6,835 nucleotides of DNA from Chloroflexota bacterium. GTDB taxonomy: Bacteria > Chloroflexota > Dehalococcoidia > UBA3495. The notes beneath the pieces were generated by a model. That model was not told the DNA's origin. It was given only the letters and a program-made list of their open reading frames with translations, and did not search any database. Location of the stretch: assembly GCA_002697005.1 (NCBI GenBank), contig NZUD01000056.1, positions 15,563 to 22,397 of the forward strand. Reading direction: 5' to 3'. This document shows, piece by piece, positions 1 to 5,916 of this stretch. Position numbers and translations under genes: made by a program. Numbering within the stretch: position 1 is the stretch's first letter; each line of letters starts with the position of its first letter.

Positions 1-542
1 GCTCCAGACAGTTTTTCCTTCGATCCTGCGGTCCCGAATACGAACGCTCCGGCCCGGTGGGCCAGCTGGATCGCTGCTGTACCAACTCCGCTCCCAGCTG
101 CATGGACCAGGACACTCTCGCCCATCTGGAGGTTCCCACGGTTGAATAGCGCGTCGTAGGCGGTCAGAAACACCTCTGGTGTCGCAGCAGCTTGCACGAA
201 ATCCCACGATTCGGGCATACGCACCGCCATCCGGTGATGGGTGATGACGCGGCTAGCATAACCACCGCCACCCAAAAGGCCGAAGACTCGGTCTCCCTTT
301 AACATACCGGTCACGCGTTCTCCGGTTTCAACAACCACTCCGGCGAACTCCAAACCAGGAATATCGTCGGGGCTACCTGCAGGGGCCGGATAGCCGCCTT
401 GGCGTTGCATGGTATCGGCACGGTTCAATGCAGTGGCTTTTACATCAACGAGGATATCTTCTGGGCCTGGAACCGGATCTTCGACCTCCATTACTTTCAA
501 GACGTCTGGTCCACCGGGTTCAGTTATGACGGCTGCTCGCAT
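1..542 (-). CDS. PIG3-like NAD(P)H:quinone oxidoreductase (MDR superfamily), C-terminal part beyond the window
   Basis: This is the N-terminal 180 residues of a zinc-free medium-chain dehydrogenase/reductase; the gene runs off the left edge (full members are about 325 residues). My translation starts MRAAVITEPGGPDVLKV. It carries the family block ALNRADTMQRQGGYP at residues 38-52, GLEFAGVV at 63-70, and the start of the Rossmann nucleotide-binding segment HAAGSGVGTAAIQLA at 147-161. The cysteine and histidine zinc ligands of alcohol dehydrogenases are absent, as expected for quinone oxidoreductases. The NRADTMQRQG block resembles the PIG3 (TP53I3) subgroup more than classical zeta-crystallin. 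Such enzymes are cytosolic and reduce quinones or other activated carbonyls with NAD(P)H; the physiological substrate cannot be told. The start is supported by an AGGA about 8 bases upstream on the minus strand. It lies 126 bases downstream of the Rieske gene on the same strand, but a strong hairpin in the gap argues against simple co-transcription. Confidence 0.9.
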   Translation of the reverse strand, partial: MRAAVITEPGGPDVLKVMEVEDPVPGPEDILVDVKATALNRADTMQRQGGYPAPAGSPDDIPGLEFAGVVVETGERVTGMLKGDRVFGLLGGGGYASRVITHHRMAVRMPESWDFVQAAATPEVFLTAYDALFNRGNLQMGESVLVHAAGSGVGTAAIQLAHRAGAFVFGTAGSKEKLSG

Positions 543-601
543 CGTTTAGTTCCTTTGCGTCTGATTTAGATTCGGAACAGTTTATCACCGGCCCTAGAAT
601 A

Positions 602-643
602 GAGTAGGAGCACGTCCTTCCGTGGAAGGACGTGCTCCTACTC
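602..643 (-). terminator. Perfect 20-bp inverted repeat; probable terminator or palindromic repeat element
   Basis: Arms 602-621 and 624-643 are exact reverse complements, with only GT between them. In RNA this gives a stem of about 19 bp closed by a four-base loop. It begins 25 bases after the stop of the minus-strand Rieske gene, so a transcription terminator or 3' stabilising hairpin is the simplest reading. Read on the minus strand, the stem is followed by TATTCTAGGG, which is only a weak T-tract. The stem is longer and more perfect than a typical intrinsic terminator, so a dispersed palindromic (REP- or MITE-like) element is the main alternative. Confidence 0.6.
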
Positions 644-668
644 CCGTTCACCGAGGAATCAGTTGGGC

Positions 669-2009
669 TTACTGGGCAGTTATAAAGTCATCTACCCGCT
701 GCATGAGGTCGATTATGTCAGGCATGGCCGGGCCGTAGCGGTCGGCATCGTCGATGCCGTAGCCTTTGTGGTAGGCCGACCGGAAGTTAGCGATGGCACC
801 ACCGGCTCCAGTGACCGAGGAATTGCTCTCATCCCAGATGCCACCGTGGATAAGGTCAGGCATCGTATCGGGATCGCGGAAGACGTTCTTAGGGTCTCCA
901 CCGTCCTCGACAATACGCATCTGTTCTTCGAACTGACGACGCATGAACACTATGGGCAGATCGGTACGGCCTAATTGCTCCACGGTCCGATCGTAGATAT
1001 CGCCCTGAGATACCCAGGCATGGGCATCCTGAGCTAAGACGAAGTCCCAAATTGGCTTGCCGTTCTCATCGAATATAGGGATATCATAATAGGGGACAGA
1101 TTTCTGTTTTTCTACAGCCACGGCTTCGGGAGCCATGTAGCAACCGTAGGCGATATGGTAGGTGTTCGTGTCGTCGATGGGAACCCTGATTTGGAATTCT
1201 TGCCGCACCTGTCCAGGGCCGCCTGTCTGGGTGTAAAAGGGGAAGATGACCGTCGAGTGCCGAGACTGGCGATCTTTGTCTGCTCCCAGAGCCTTAGAGT
1301 AATTGATCCCTTTCTCCATACCGTATTGAGTCTCGTGGGCGTACAGCGATTCGATGCCTCGACCCATGTCAATACGGGAATGTAGTGTAGACATGCGCCG
1401 GTCTTTGGCCCGTTCCTCTAGTTCACCTTTCCTCTCAAGCATGTATTTGAACATGTATCCGTGAAGGTAAACGCTGTGGGCGGGGTCGCCGGTGTTCTCG
1501 TGGCACTGGAGCCAGTTGCATTCCAAAAAAGAAATGCCAATCTGGCGTATAGCATTGGGCATCACGAACAGGTCCCAAGGTGCCAGTAGTGGCACTGGCT
1601 GCGGACCCATGTAAGCCCAAACAAGACCACCCATCTCACGGACAGGATAGGACGCTATCTTTACCTGATCCTTGAGTTTATTGGTAGGCGCTTCCAACGG
1701 CATGTCGATACACTGACCATCGGGGGCAAATTTCCAGCCGTGGTAACAGCAACGGAGGCCGTCTTCATCAGGTATTCCGTACTTCATCATGACCATGCGG
1801 TGAGGGCAGCGCTCGCCGACCAGGCCTAGTTCACCGTTCCTGGTCAAAAAGAGGACGAGGTCCTCTCCCAGGACACGGATAGACATCACGTCTTCTTCTT
1901 CCAATTGGGCCAGAGGGCGAACAGGAATCCAATAGCGGCGCATCAGTTCGCCCATAGGAGTACCTGGGCCAACCCTGGTAAGTCTCTCTTGTGCTTCGGC
2001 GGTCAGCAT
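669..2009 (-). CDS. Rieske non-heme iron oxygenase, alpha (catalytic) subunit, phthalate 4,5-dioxygenase-like
   Basis: This 446-residue enzyme is predicted to use O2 and electrons from a separate reductase to hydroxylate, or oxidatively demethylate, an organic (often aromatic) substrate in the cytosol. The N-terminal Rieske domain holds the [2Fe-2S] ligands C68 and H70 (ERCPHR) and C87 and H90 (CCYHGWKF). The catalytic domain follows, with NWLQCHENTGDPAHSVYLHG at 165-184. There D175 is the likely bridge to the Rieske centre and H178 and H183 the mononuclear iron ligands. D328 in the QDAHAWVSQG segment (327-336) is the probable carboxylate ligand. The SQGDIYDRTVEQLG stretch at 334-347 is typical of the phthalate 4,5-dioxygenase-like group. 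Length is normal and all key residues are present. The start is set by GGAGGG about 6 bases upstream of ATG. No beta subunit, ferredoxin or reductase gene is in the window. The exact substrate cannot be read from the sequence. Confidence 0.95.
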   Translation of the reverse strand: MLTAEAQERLTRVGPGTPMGELMRRYWIPVRPLAQLEEEDVMSIRVLGEDLVLFLTRNGELGLVGERCPHRMVMMKYGIPDEDGLRCCYHGWKFAPDGQCIDMPLEAPTNKLKDQVKIASYPVREMGGLVWAYMGPQPVPLLAPWDLFVMPNAIRQIGISFLECNWLQCHENTGDPAHSVYLHGYMFKYMLERKGELEERAKDRRMSTLHSRIDMGRGIESLYAHETQYGMEKGINYSKALGADKDRQSRHSTVIFPFYTQTGGPGQVRQEFQIRVPIDDTNTYHIAYGCYMAPEAVAVEKQKSVPYYDIPIFDENGKPIWDFVLAQDAHAWVSQGDIYDRTVEQLGRTDLPIVFMRRQFEEQMRIVEDGGDPKNVFRDPDTMPDLIHGGIWDESNSSVTGAGGAIANFRSAYHKGYGIDDADRYGPAMPDIIDLMQRVDDFITAQ

Positions 2010-2091
2010 ATCGACCCTCCACTATTGCCGCTATTATCCTCGGCAGGTTAGGTGAATCTAGTGGACTCCCTCAGCCGATCAGACGGCGACT

Positions 2092-2097
2092 AGTATA
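2092..2097 (-). promoter_or_regulatory. Candidate -10 element upstream of the Rieske gene
   Basis: The minus strand reads TATACT here, 5 of 6 matches to TATAAT, about 80 bases before the Rieske start. No convincing -35 hexamer lies at the right distance; the bases 17-18 upstream read TTCTTC-like. A second weaker option is GATAAT, close to the start at about 2032-2037. Neither is strong, so this is a weak call. Confidence 0.2.
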
Positions 2098-2144
2098 TCG
2101 CAGATTCGCGTGACGAAGAAAACCGGACGAGGCTAATCCCGTCT

Positions 2145-2174
2145 AGATTCTGGTCCTGGTCCTGACCTGAATCT
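2145..2174 (-). terminator. Imperfect hairpin just after the decayed small gene
   Basis: Arms 2145-2155 and 2164-2174 (AGATTCTGGTC and GACCTGAATCT) pair with a single T-T mismatch around an 8-base loop. On the minus strand it starts 3 bases after the last stop codon of the putative pseudogene ending at 2178, so it may be the old terminator of that gene. No T-tract follows it. Confidence 0.35.
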
Positions 2175-2177
2175 GCT

Positions 2178-2580
2178 CTACTTAGCTGTGAAAGAAACGG
2201 CCGGCTGTCCATTAGGCGTCACATCGTAGATCGCACATGATATAGATCCGCGATCCAAAATAACCTTCCATCCACGTTAACCAAAAATGGCGGCACAAGG
2301 GATGGGTTTACTGAGGTCGTAGACCAGATTGGTCACATCCACAACGATTTCATCTCCTGCTTGCTAAAACTTCATAACCGTTAAGTTTGACGTAGCTACT
2401 AGGGAGGCCGGCTCCACTGAAGATGCGTTTCTCTTGATTGGGGTGACGGTAATCGGTGATTGCGACGGATGCGATGCGTAGAATTTCTACCGCAAACAGG
2501 GTTGCCGCTAAAGCCGAGAGAATAATTACGCTTAACCTCTTACTCGTTGCCGCCCTCCGTACATCCGCCCATCTGTGCAT
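2178..2580 (-). pseudogene. Decayed gene for a small membrane-anchored protein of unknown family
   Basis: An ATG at 2580 (AGGGATA upstream) opens a 76-codon frame ending at 2350. It encodes a short basic N-terminus, one hydrophobic helix (about residues 16-42, LSVIILSALAATLFAVEIL) and a soluble tail ending VKLNGYEVLASRR. The adjacent frame then reads on smoothly, beginning AGDEIVVDVTNLVYDLSKP and ending YDVTPNGQPAVSFTAK before a TAG at 2180-2178. Joining them needs one single-base frameshift near 2352-2362, and there is one in-frame TAA at 2279-2277, a position a CAA codon could have occupied. The joined product, about 134 residues, would be a signal-anchor followed by a strand-rich, immunoglobulin-like extracytoplasmic domain. 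I do not recognise the family. What I see is the reading frames; that they were once a single gene is inference. Alternatives are a real 76-residue membrane protein, sequencing error, or non-coding DNA open by chance. Confidence 0.4.
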
Positions 2581-2616
2581 TATCCCTACATGCTCGTTGT
2601 TTTGTTCCCAGGCTTG

Positions 2617-2648
2617 GTGACAGACCGATAAGTAGCTTGGGATATAAT
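2617..2648 (+). promoter_or_regulatory. Candidate promoter of the amidase gene
   Basis: A perfect TATAAT lies at 2643-2648. The best -35 candidate is GTGACA (5 of 6) at 2617-2622, but the 20-base spacer is longer than ideal. Transcription would start near 2655, leaving a leader of about 65 bases before the amidase ATG. The -10 is convincing, the -35 is not. Confidence 0.4.
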
Positions 2649-2720
2649 TTGGAATGTACTATGGTGCCCGTATGGGAGCGGTCTGATTCGCTAGCCAAAC
2701 CTTAACGCCCGAGGTGCCCT

Positions 2721-3923
2721 ATGGCTAAGGCCAAACATCCCCTGGTTGATTCTCTGGACGCCTTTTGCAACGACACTGAAGCCTACCTGGAAGGCAAACC
2801 TGGCGGCCCCCTCTACGGACTGACTTTCGCCGCGAAAGACATCTTCGACGTTGAAGGGCATGTCACTGGGGGTGGCAATCCAGACTGGAAGGCCACTCAC
2901 TCTCCTGCCGAACATAACGCCTGGATCGTCCAAACCTTGGTGGACGCCGGAGCGACTATGGTCGGCAAGACTCATACCGACGAGTTGACCAGGGGCATCC
3001 TGGGTGAGAACGCTCATTACGGCACCCCAATCAACTCCAAAGCGCCTGGTCGAGTGCCCGGTGGATCTTCTAGCGGCTCGGCGGCGGCTGTAGCCGGCGG
3101 GCTGGTAGATTTTGCCTTGGGTTCCGACACCGGCGGCTCAGTGCGCATCCCCGCCAGTTTCTGCGGGCTCTATGGTCTCCGGCCCACTCATGGACGTATC
3201 CCATTAGTAGGCACCTTGATGCAAGCGCCCAGTTACGACACTATAGGTTGGTTTACCAGGGATGCCGAGACCTACGGTCGAGTTGCTGAAGCCGTGTTCG
3301 GAAACGCCATTCCTGACACCAGTCCCAGCCGCATAGTGATAGCCGAAGACGCCTTCGAAGAAGCCGACCAAGAAGTCTCAGATGTTTTGCTGACCGTTGC
3401 GGAGAAGATTGCCGCTCTGGCGGGAAGTTCCACCAAGTTACGGCTGGCGCCTAACGGGCTGACGGAATGGGCGGCACAGCAGAATATCCTCCAATCGGAA
3501 GAAGCCTGGGAATCGGTGAAGGACTGGGTAGACACGGTAAACCCCAGGTTCAGCTTCTGGGTCAGCGAGCGTTACAACCTGGCCATCAACTTGACCAAAA
3601 CGCAGATCAGCGAAGCGGCTCTCGTGAGAGAACAAGTCCGGAACCGGATGGATGAGGTCTTCGCCGATGGAGGGTTTGTCTGCCTGCCCACGGCGGTGAG
3701 CCCTGCACCACTGAGAGGACTGCCGGCCTCGGCCAAGAAGGATATCCAGGGGAGGCTGAGCCACCTGACATGTATCGGAGGCACCACAGGCCGGCCCCAA
3801 TTGAGCCTGCCCCTTGATGAGTTGAACGGCTTGCCAGTGGGTATATCACTAATGGGGGACCACGGATCAGACGAAGAACTGATCGGGTTTGCCCGGAAAG
3901 TGGAAACTGCGCTGGCGAACTAG
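2721..3923 (+). CDS. Amidase signature family hydrolase, AMI1-like (indole-3-acetamide hydrolase-like)
   Basis: This 400-residue protein is a complete amidase signature enzyme, hydrolysing a carboxamide to acid and ammonia. The Ser-cisSer-Lys triad is intact: K39 in FAAKDIFDVEGHVTG (36-50), S116 in PGGSSSGSAAAVA (113-125), and nucleophile S140 in GSDTGGSVRIPASFCG (134-149); the 24-residue gap between the serines is the family norm. The segments AAKDIFDVEGHVTGGGNPDW and GENAHYGTP closely resemble plant AMI1, which cleaves indole-3-acetamide, as I recall its sequence. The protein is shorter than the usual 450-500 residue amidases but near AMI1's length of about 425. No GatB or GatC lies alongside, so a GatA role is unlikely. 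It has no signal peptide and is probably cytosolic. GAGGTG 5 bases before the ATG fixes the start. The true substrate is not determined by sequence; other amides are possible. Confidence 0.93.
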   Translation: MAKAKHPLVDSLDAFCNDTEAYLEGKPGGPLYGLTFAAKDIFDVEGHVTGGGNPDWKATHSPAEHNAWIVQTLVDAGATMVGKTHTDELTRGILGENAHYGTPINSKAPGRVPGGSSSGSAAAVAGGLVDFALGSDTGGSVRIPASFCGLYGLRPTHGRIPLVGTLMQAPSYDTIGWFTRDAETYGRVAEAVFGNAIPDTSPSRIVIAEDAFEEADQEVSDVLLTVAEKIAALAGSSTKLRLAPNGLTEWAAQQNILQSEEAWESVKDWVDTVNPRFSFWVSERYNLAINLTKTQISEAALVREQVRNRMDEVFADGGFVCLPTAVSPAPLRGLPASAKKDIQGRLSHLTCIGGTTGRPQLSLPLDELNGLPVGISLMGDHGSDEELIGFARKVETALAN

Positions 3924-3937
3924 AGAAAGAATGAAAT

Positions 3938-3962
3938 TGGGCATGCCGTAAATGGCTGCCCA
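3938..3962 (+). terminator. Hairpin after the amidase gene
   Basis: TGGGCA (3938-3943) pairs with TGCCCA (3957-3962), and GCC (3945-3947) with GGC (3954-3956), around a 6-base loop. This gives a 9-bp stem with one bulged T. It begins 14 bases after the amidase stop codon, where a terminator would be expected. No T-tract follows, so it may be a weak or factor-assisted terminator, or a 3' end stabiliser. Confidence 0.45.
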
Positions 3963-4325
3963 TCAAAGACCCTTGCACAACACGATTCAGAGAATGTCAT
4001 CAGCGGGGTCCGCGACATAGCCGGCCAATTGGGATCCGACCCAATCCAACGACTCTCCAAAAAGCATCAACCTTCCACGAGCAGAAGTATTACCGCGCTT
4101 ATGGAATGATGCAGTCCATGACCGCCACGGACTGATCGCACTAAGTGGGCACCCTCCAACGCCTGAATGGTTGAGCTCGAAAGAGTACCTGTCGTTCAGT
4201 TGCTAATAACGATGGTGGATCGCCTTTGAGGGGCTTGCCTTTAAACAGGTTGGCTATCACGCGTTGCGGCAACTGGCCGGGATTTAGACCGCTGAGGACC
4301 TCATCACGACTGAACGCCTATTCGG
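3963..4325 (+). other. Intergenic region with no supported gene
   Basis: I find no reading frame here with both a credible start and recognisable protein character. The amidase frame stays open for about 60 codons past its stop (to TGA near 4103) but lacks a start. A small inverted repeat, ATTGGG at 4028-4033 and CCCAAT at 4040-4045, gives a 6-bp stem with a 6-base loop. The stretch may be old, degraded coding sequence or plain spacer. Confidence 0.5.
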
Positions 4326-4355
4326 TGGACAGACGCGACTCTCGCCCATTAATAT
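4326..4355 (+). promoter_or_regulatory. Candidate promoter of the mycothiol-type dehydrogenase gene
   Basis: TGGACA (4326-4331, 5 of 6 to TTGACA) and TAATAT (4350-4355, 4 of 6 to TATAAT) are separated by 18 bases. Transcription would start near 4362 and give a leader of about 35 bases that ends in a good GAGGAG ribosome binding site. This suits a gene transcribed on its own, given the 474-base gap to the amidase. Confidence 0.4.
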
Positions 4356-4397
4356 CTTCTCCAACCCCCAAAACCATGCTGCATGAGGAGAAGTTAA

Positions 4398-5483
4398 ATG
4401 GTCCATCAGGTTAATGGAGTAGTCGCAGAAGCCAAGGGCGCGCCGGTCAAGCTGACCCGAATCCTGGTACCTGATCCAGGCCCCGATGAAGCGTTGGTCC
4501 GGGTGAAGGCTTGCGGAGTCTGCCATACCGACCTCCATTATCGCGAAGGCGCTATCAACGACGACTTCCCTTTCTTATTGGGACATGAGGCGTCCGGTAC
4601 CGTGGAGTCAGTGGGTGATGGTGTCACAAATGTGGCTCCCGGAGACTTCGTGATAATCGCCTGGCGGGCTCCCTGCGGCACCTGCCGGTCCTGCCAGCGG
4701 GGCGCTCCCTGGTATTGCTTCTCCAGCCGAAACGCATCCCAGGCCATGACTTTGACCGACGGTACACCCCTGTCTCCAGCCTTGGGTATAGGCGCATTCG
4801 CAGAGCTGACACTGGTTGACGCTAGACAGGCGGTCAAAATCTCGCCCCAAGCCAGCCCTGAAGCGGCGGGATTGGTTGGTTGCGGCATAATGGCTGGGCT
4901 AGGCGCCGCCATGAATACCGGCAGCGTAGGCCGAGGCGATTCAGTCGCAGTGTTCGGCTGCGGCGGTGTTGGTAATGCTGCCATTGCCGGGGCTCATCTG
5001 GCAGGGGCTCATACCATCATCGGAGTGGACCTAGACGACCGGAAACTAGCTTGGGCCAAAGAGTTTGGCGCAACTCACACCATCAACGCATCGTCCGCCG
5101 ACCCAGTTCAAGAGATACGCAATATCACTGGCGGAAACGGCGTAAACGTTGCTATAGAAGCCGTGGGCAGTCCAGTGACCTACGAGCAGGCGTTCTACGC
5201 CCGAGACCACGCAGGGACAGTGGTCTTAGTCGGCGTACCCAGTCCCGACATGAAGATAGAGTTGCCTTTGCTGGAGGTCTTCGGACGGGGCGGGAATCTG
5301 AAATCCTCATGGTACGGAGACTGTCTGCCTTCCCGGGATTTCCCTATGCTGATCGACCTCTATCTACAGGGCCGACTAGACCTGCAGCGGTTCGTCTCCG
5401 AGACCATCGGCATAGCCGACGTGGAAGAGGCCTTCCACAAGATGGAGCGAGGCGAGGTACTCCGATCCGTGGTGGTGTTTTAG
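4398..5483 (+). CDS. S-(hydroxymethyl)mycothiol dehydrogenase-like zinc alcohol dehydrogenase (formaldehyde oxidation)
   Basis: This complete 361-residue zinc-dependent MDR enzyme matches the mycothiol-dependent formaldehyde dehydrogenase (MscR) type along its length. That enzyme oxidises the formaldehyde-thiol adduct with NAD+ in the cytosol. Catalytic zinc ligands are C42 ([12 protein letters not shown]), H63 with E64 (LLGHEASG), and C162 ([11 protein letters not shown]). The structural zinc site is C93, C96, C99 and C107 ([15 protein letters not shown]). The Rossmann motif FGCGGVG is at 186-192, and D211 after the second strand indicates NAD rather than [21 protein letters not shown] (299-315), [17 protein letters not shown] and [15 protein letters not shown] are hallmarks of the subgroup as I remember it. 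The family's usual length is about 360. GGAG, with about 8 bases to the ATG, supports the start. Alternatives are another NDMA-type alcohol dehydrogenase or use of a different low-molecular-weight thiol; the class is secure, the thiol is inferred. Confidence 0.88.
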   Translation: MVHQVNGVVAEAKGAPVKLTRILVPDPGPDEALVRVKACGVCHTDLHYREGAINDDFPFLLGHEASGTVESVGDGVTNVAPGDFVIIAWRAPCGTCRSCQRGAPWYCFSSRNASQAMTLTDGTPLSPALGIGAFAELTLVDARQAVKISPQASPEAAGLVGCGIMAGLGAAMNTGSVGRGDSVAVFGCGGVGNAAIAGAHLAGAHTIIGVDLDDRKLAWAKEFGATHTINASSADPVQEIRNITGGNGVNVAIEAVGSPVTYEQAFYARDHAGTVVLVGVPSPDMKIELPLLEVFGRGGNLKSSWYGDCLPSRDFPMLIDLYLQGRLDLQRFVSETIGIADVEEAFHKMERGEVLRSVVVF

Positions 5484-5552
5484 ATCAGTCTAGAGGCCTA
5501 TCGCTGTACCTAAGGTCCATCGTCTCCTGATAAAACTCAGTTGAGCACCAAA

Positions 5553-5597
5553 AGGCAGTCGCCCAGGGATGGCTCTTTGCCACCAAGGCCACTGCCT
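5553..5597. terminator. Long interrupted hairpin, probable bidirectional terminator
   Basis: AGGCAGT (5553-5559) pairs with ACTGCCT (5591-5597). After one C-C mismatch, GCC (5561-5563) pairs with GGC (5587-5589). A further GG/CC step and TGGC/GCCA (5570-5573 and 5579-5582) close on a TCTTT loop. In total about 16 bp with small internal loops. A-rich sequence precedes it on the plus strand, so on the minus strand the stem is followed by TTTT. It lies 69 bases after the dehydrogenase stop and also faces minus-strand transcription from the transporter. Confidence 0.55.
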
Positions 5598-5756
5598 AGG
5601 GCCCCTCTACTTCTCAGCCAGGTTTATCCCTTAGCCAGCAGGAGTCGGGCGACGCCCTGACCCTGGGAACCAGAATTAACTGCCAGCCGGTAAATGCTAA
5701 ACCCTGCCCACCCTCTAAGGCCGCTATCACAGAACCGGCGTCCGTATGACGGGCCA

Positions 5757-5782
5757 CTGCCAATATCACCTGCTATTGGCAG
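5757..5782. terminator. Perfect 9-bp stem-loop in the convergent spacer
   Basis: CTGCCAATA (5757-5765) and TATTGGCAG (5774-5782) are exact reverse complements around an 8-base loop. It sits between two convergent genes, so it could serve as a terminator or 3' stabiliser for either. No T-tract flanks it. An alternative 7-bp pairing, CACTGCC (5755-5761) with GGCAGTG (5790-5796), would be mutually exclusive with it. Confidence 0.35.
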
Positions 5783-5838
5783 AGTTGATGGCAGTGCTCA
5801 AGTCATCGATCATGTCGGTCATACTACGGATCGAGCCT

Positions 5839-5868
5839 GCAGTCAGGCACATCTCAAGTACTGACTGC
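5839..5868. terminator. 8-bp stem-loop near the transporter 3' end
   Basis: GCAGTCAG (5839-5846) pairs exactly with CTGACTGC (5861-5868) around a 14-base loop. On the minus strand it begins 48 bases after the transporter stop codon. The loop is long and no T-tract follows, so its role as a terminator is uncertain. Confidence 0.3.
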
Positions 5869-5916
5869 CTCCGTGCATTGCCGAACGACCGGTTGTTTTG
5901 CCATCTCTTTTCTCAC

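Larger units (their letters stand above)
5484..5916. other. Convergent intergenic spacer, hairpin-rich, no supported gene
   Basis: This spacer lies between the 3' ends of the plus-strand dehydrogenase and the minus-strand transporter, so it should hold termination signals for both. Three hairpins are listed separately. The 10-base string GGCCACTGCC occurs twice (from 5587 and from 5752), and GGCAGT-type motifs recur. A 60-codon plus-strand frame at 5746-5928 has no recognisable character and overlaps the transporter end. On the minus strand, protein-like fragments can be read in three different frames between 5910 and 5624; this is discussed as a finding but is too weak to annotate as a gene. 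Confidence 0.5.

Noticed and set aside
663..974. 103-codon plus-strand open frame overlapping the 3' end of the Rieske gene
   Set aside because: It is antisense to a well-supported gene, has no recognisable motif, and mirrors the codon pattern of the real frame.
3438..3978. Overlapping minus-strand open frames of 120 and 123 codons inside and past the amidase gene
   Set aside because: They are antisense shadows of the amidase coding frame; the proteins look compositionally random with no domain.
3924..4103. Amidase frame stays open for about 60 codons beyond its TAG
   Set aside because: The amidase ends at a normal family C-terminus, there is no start codon or recoding signal, and a run of this length is not rare by chance.
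4000..4200. Short phrases such as ISGVRDIAGQLGSDPIQRLS and VHDRHGLIALSG that faintly recall DNA polymerase III alpha (DnaE-type) segments
   Set aside because: They lie in different frames, are too short, and the spacing does not match; I cannot support a dnaE remnant by eye.
4226..4414. 62-codon plus-strand frame running into the dehydrogenase start
   Set aside because: No ribosome binding site or protein character; it overlaps the likely promoter and leader of the dehydrogenase gene.
4538..4984. 148-codon minus-strand open frame opposite the dehydrogenase
   Set aside because: It lies wholly within a gene with clear zinc and Rossmann motifs and is proline/serine-rich shadow sequence.
5051..5530. 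159-codon plus-strand frame overlapping the end of the dehydrogenase
   Set aside because: Out of frame with the real gene, arginine-rich, and without family character; an overlapping gene is not supported.
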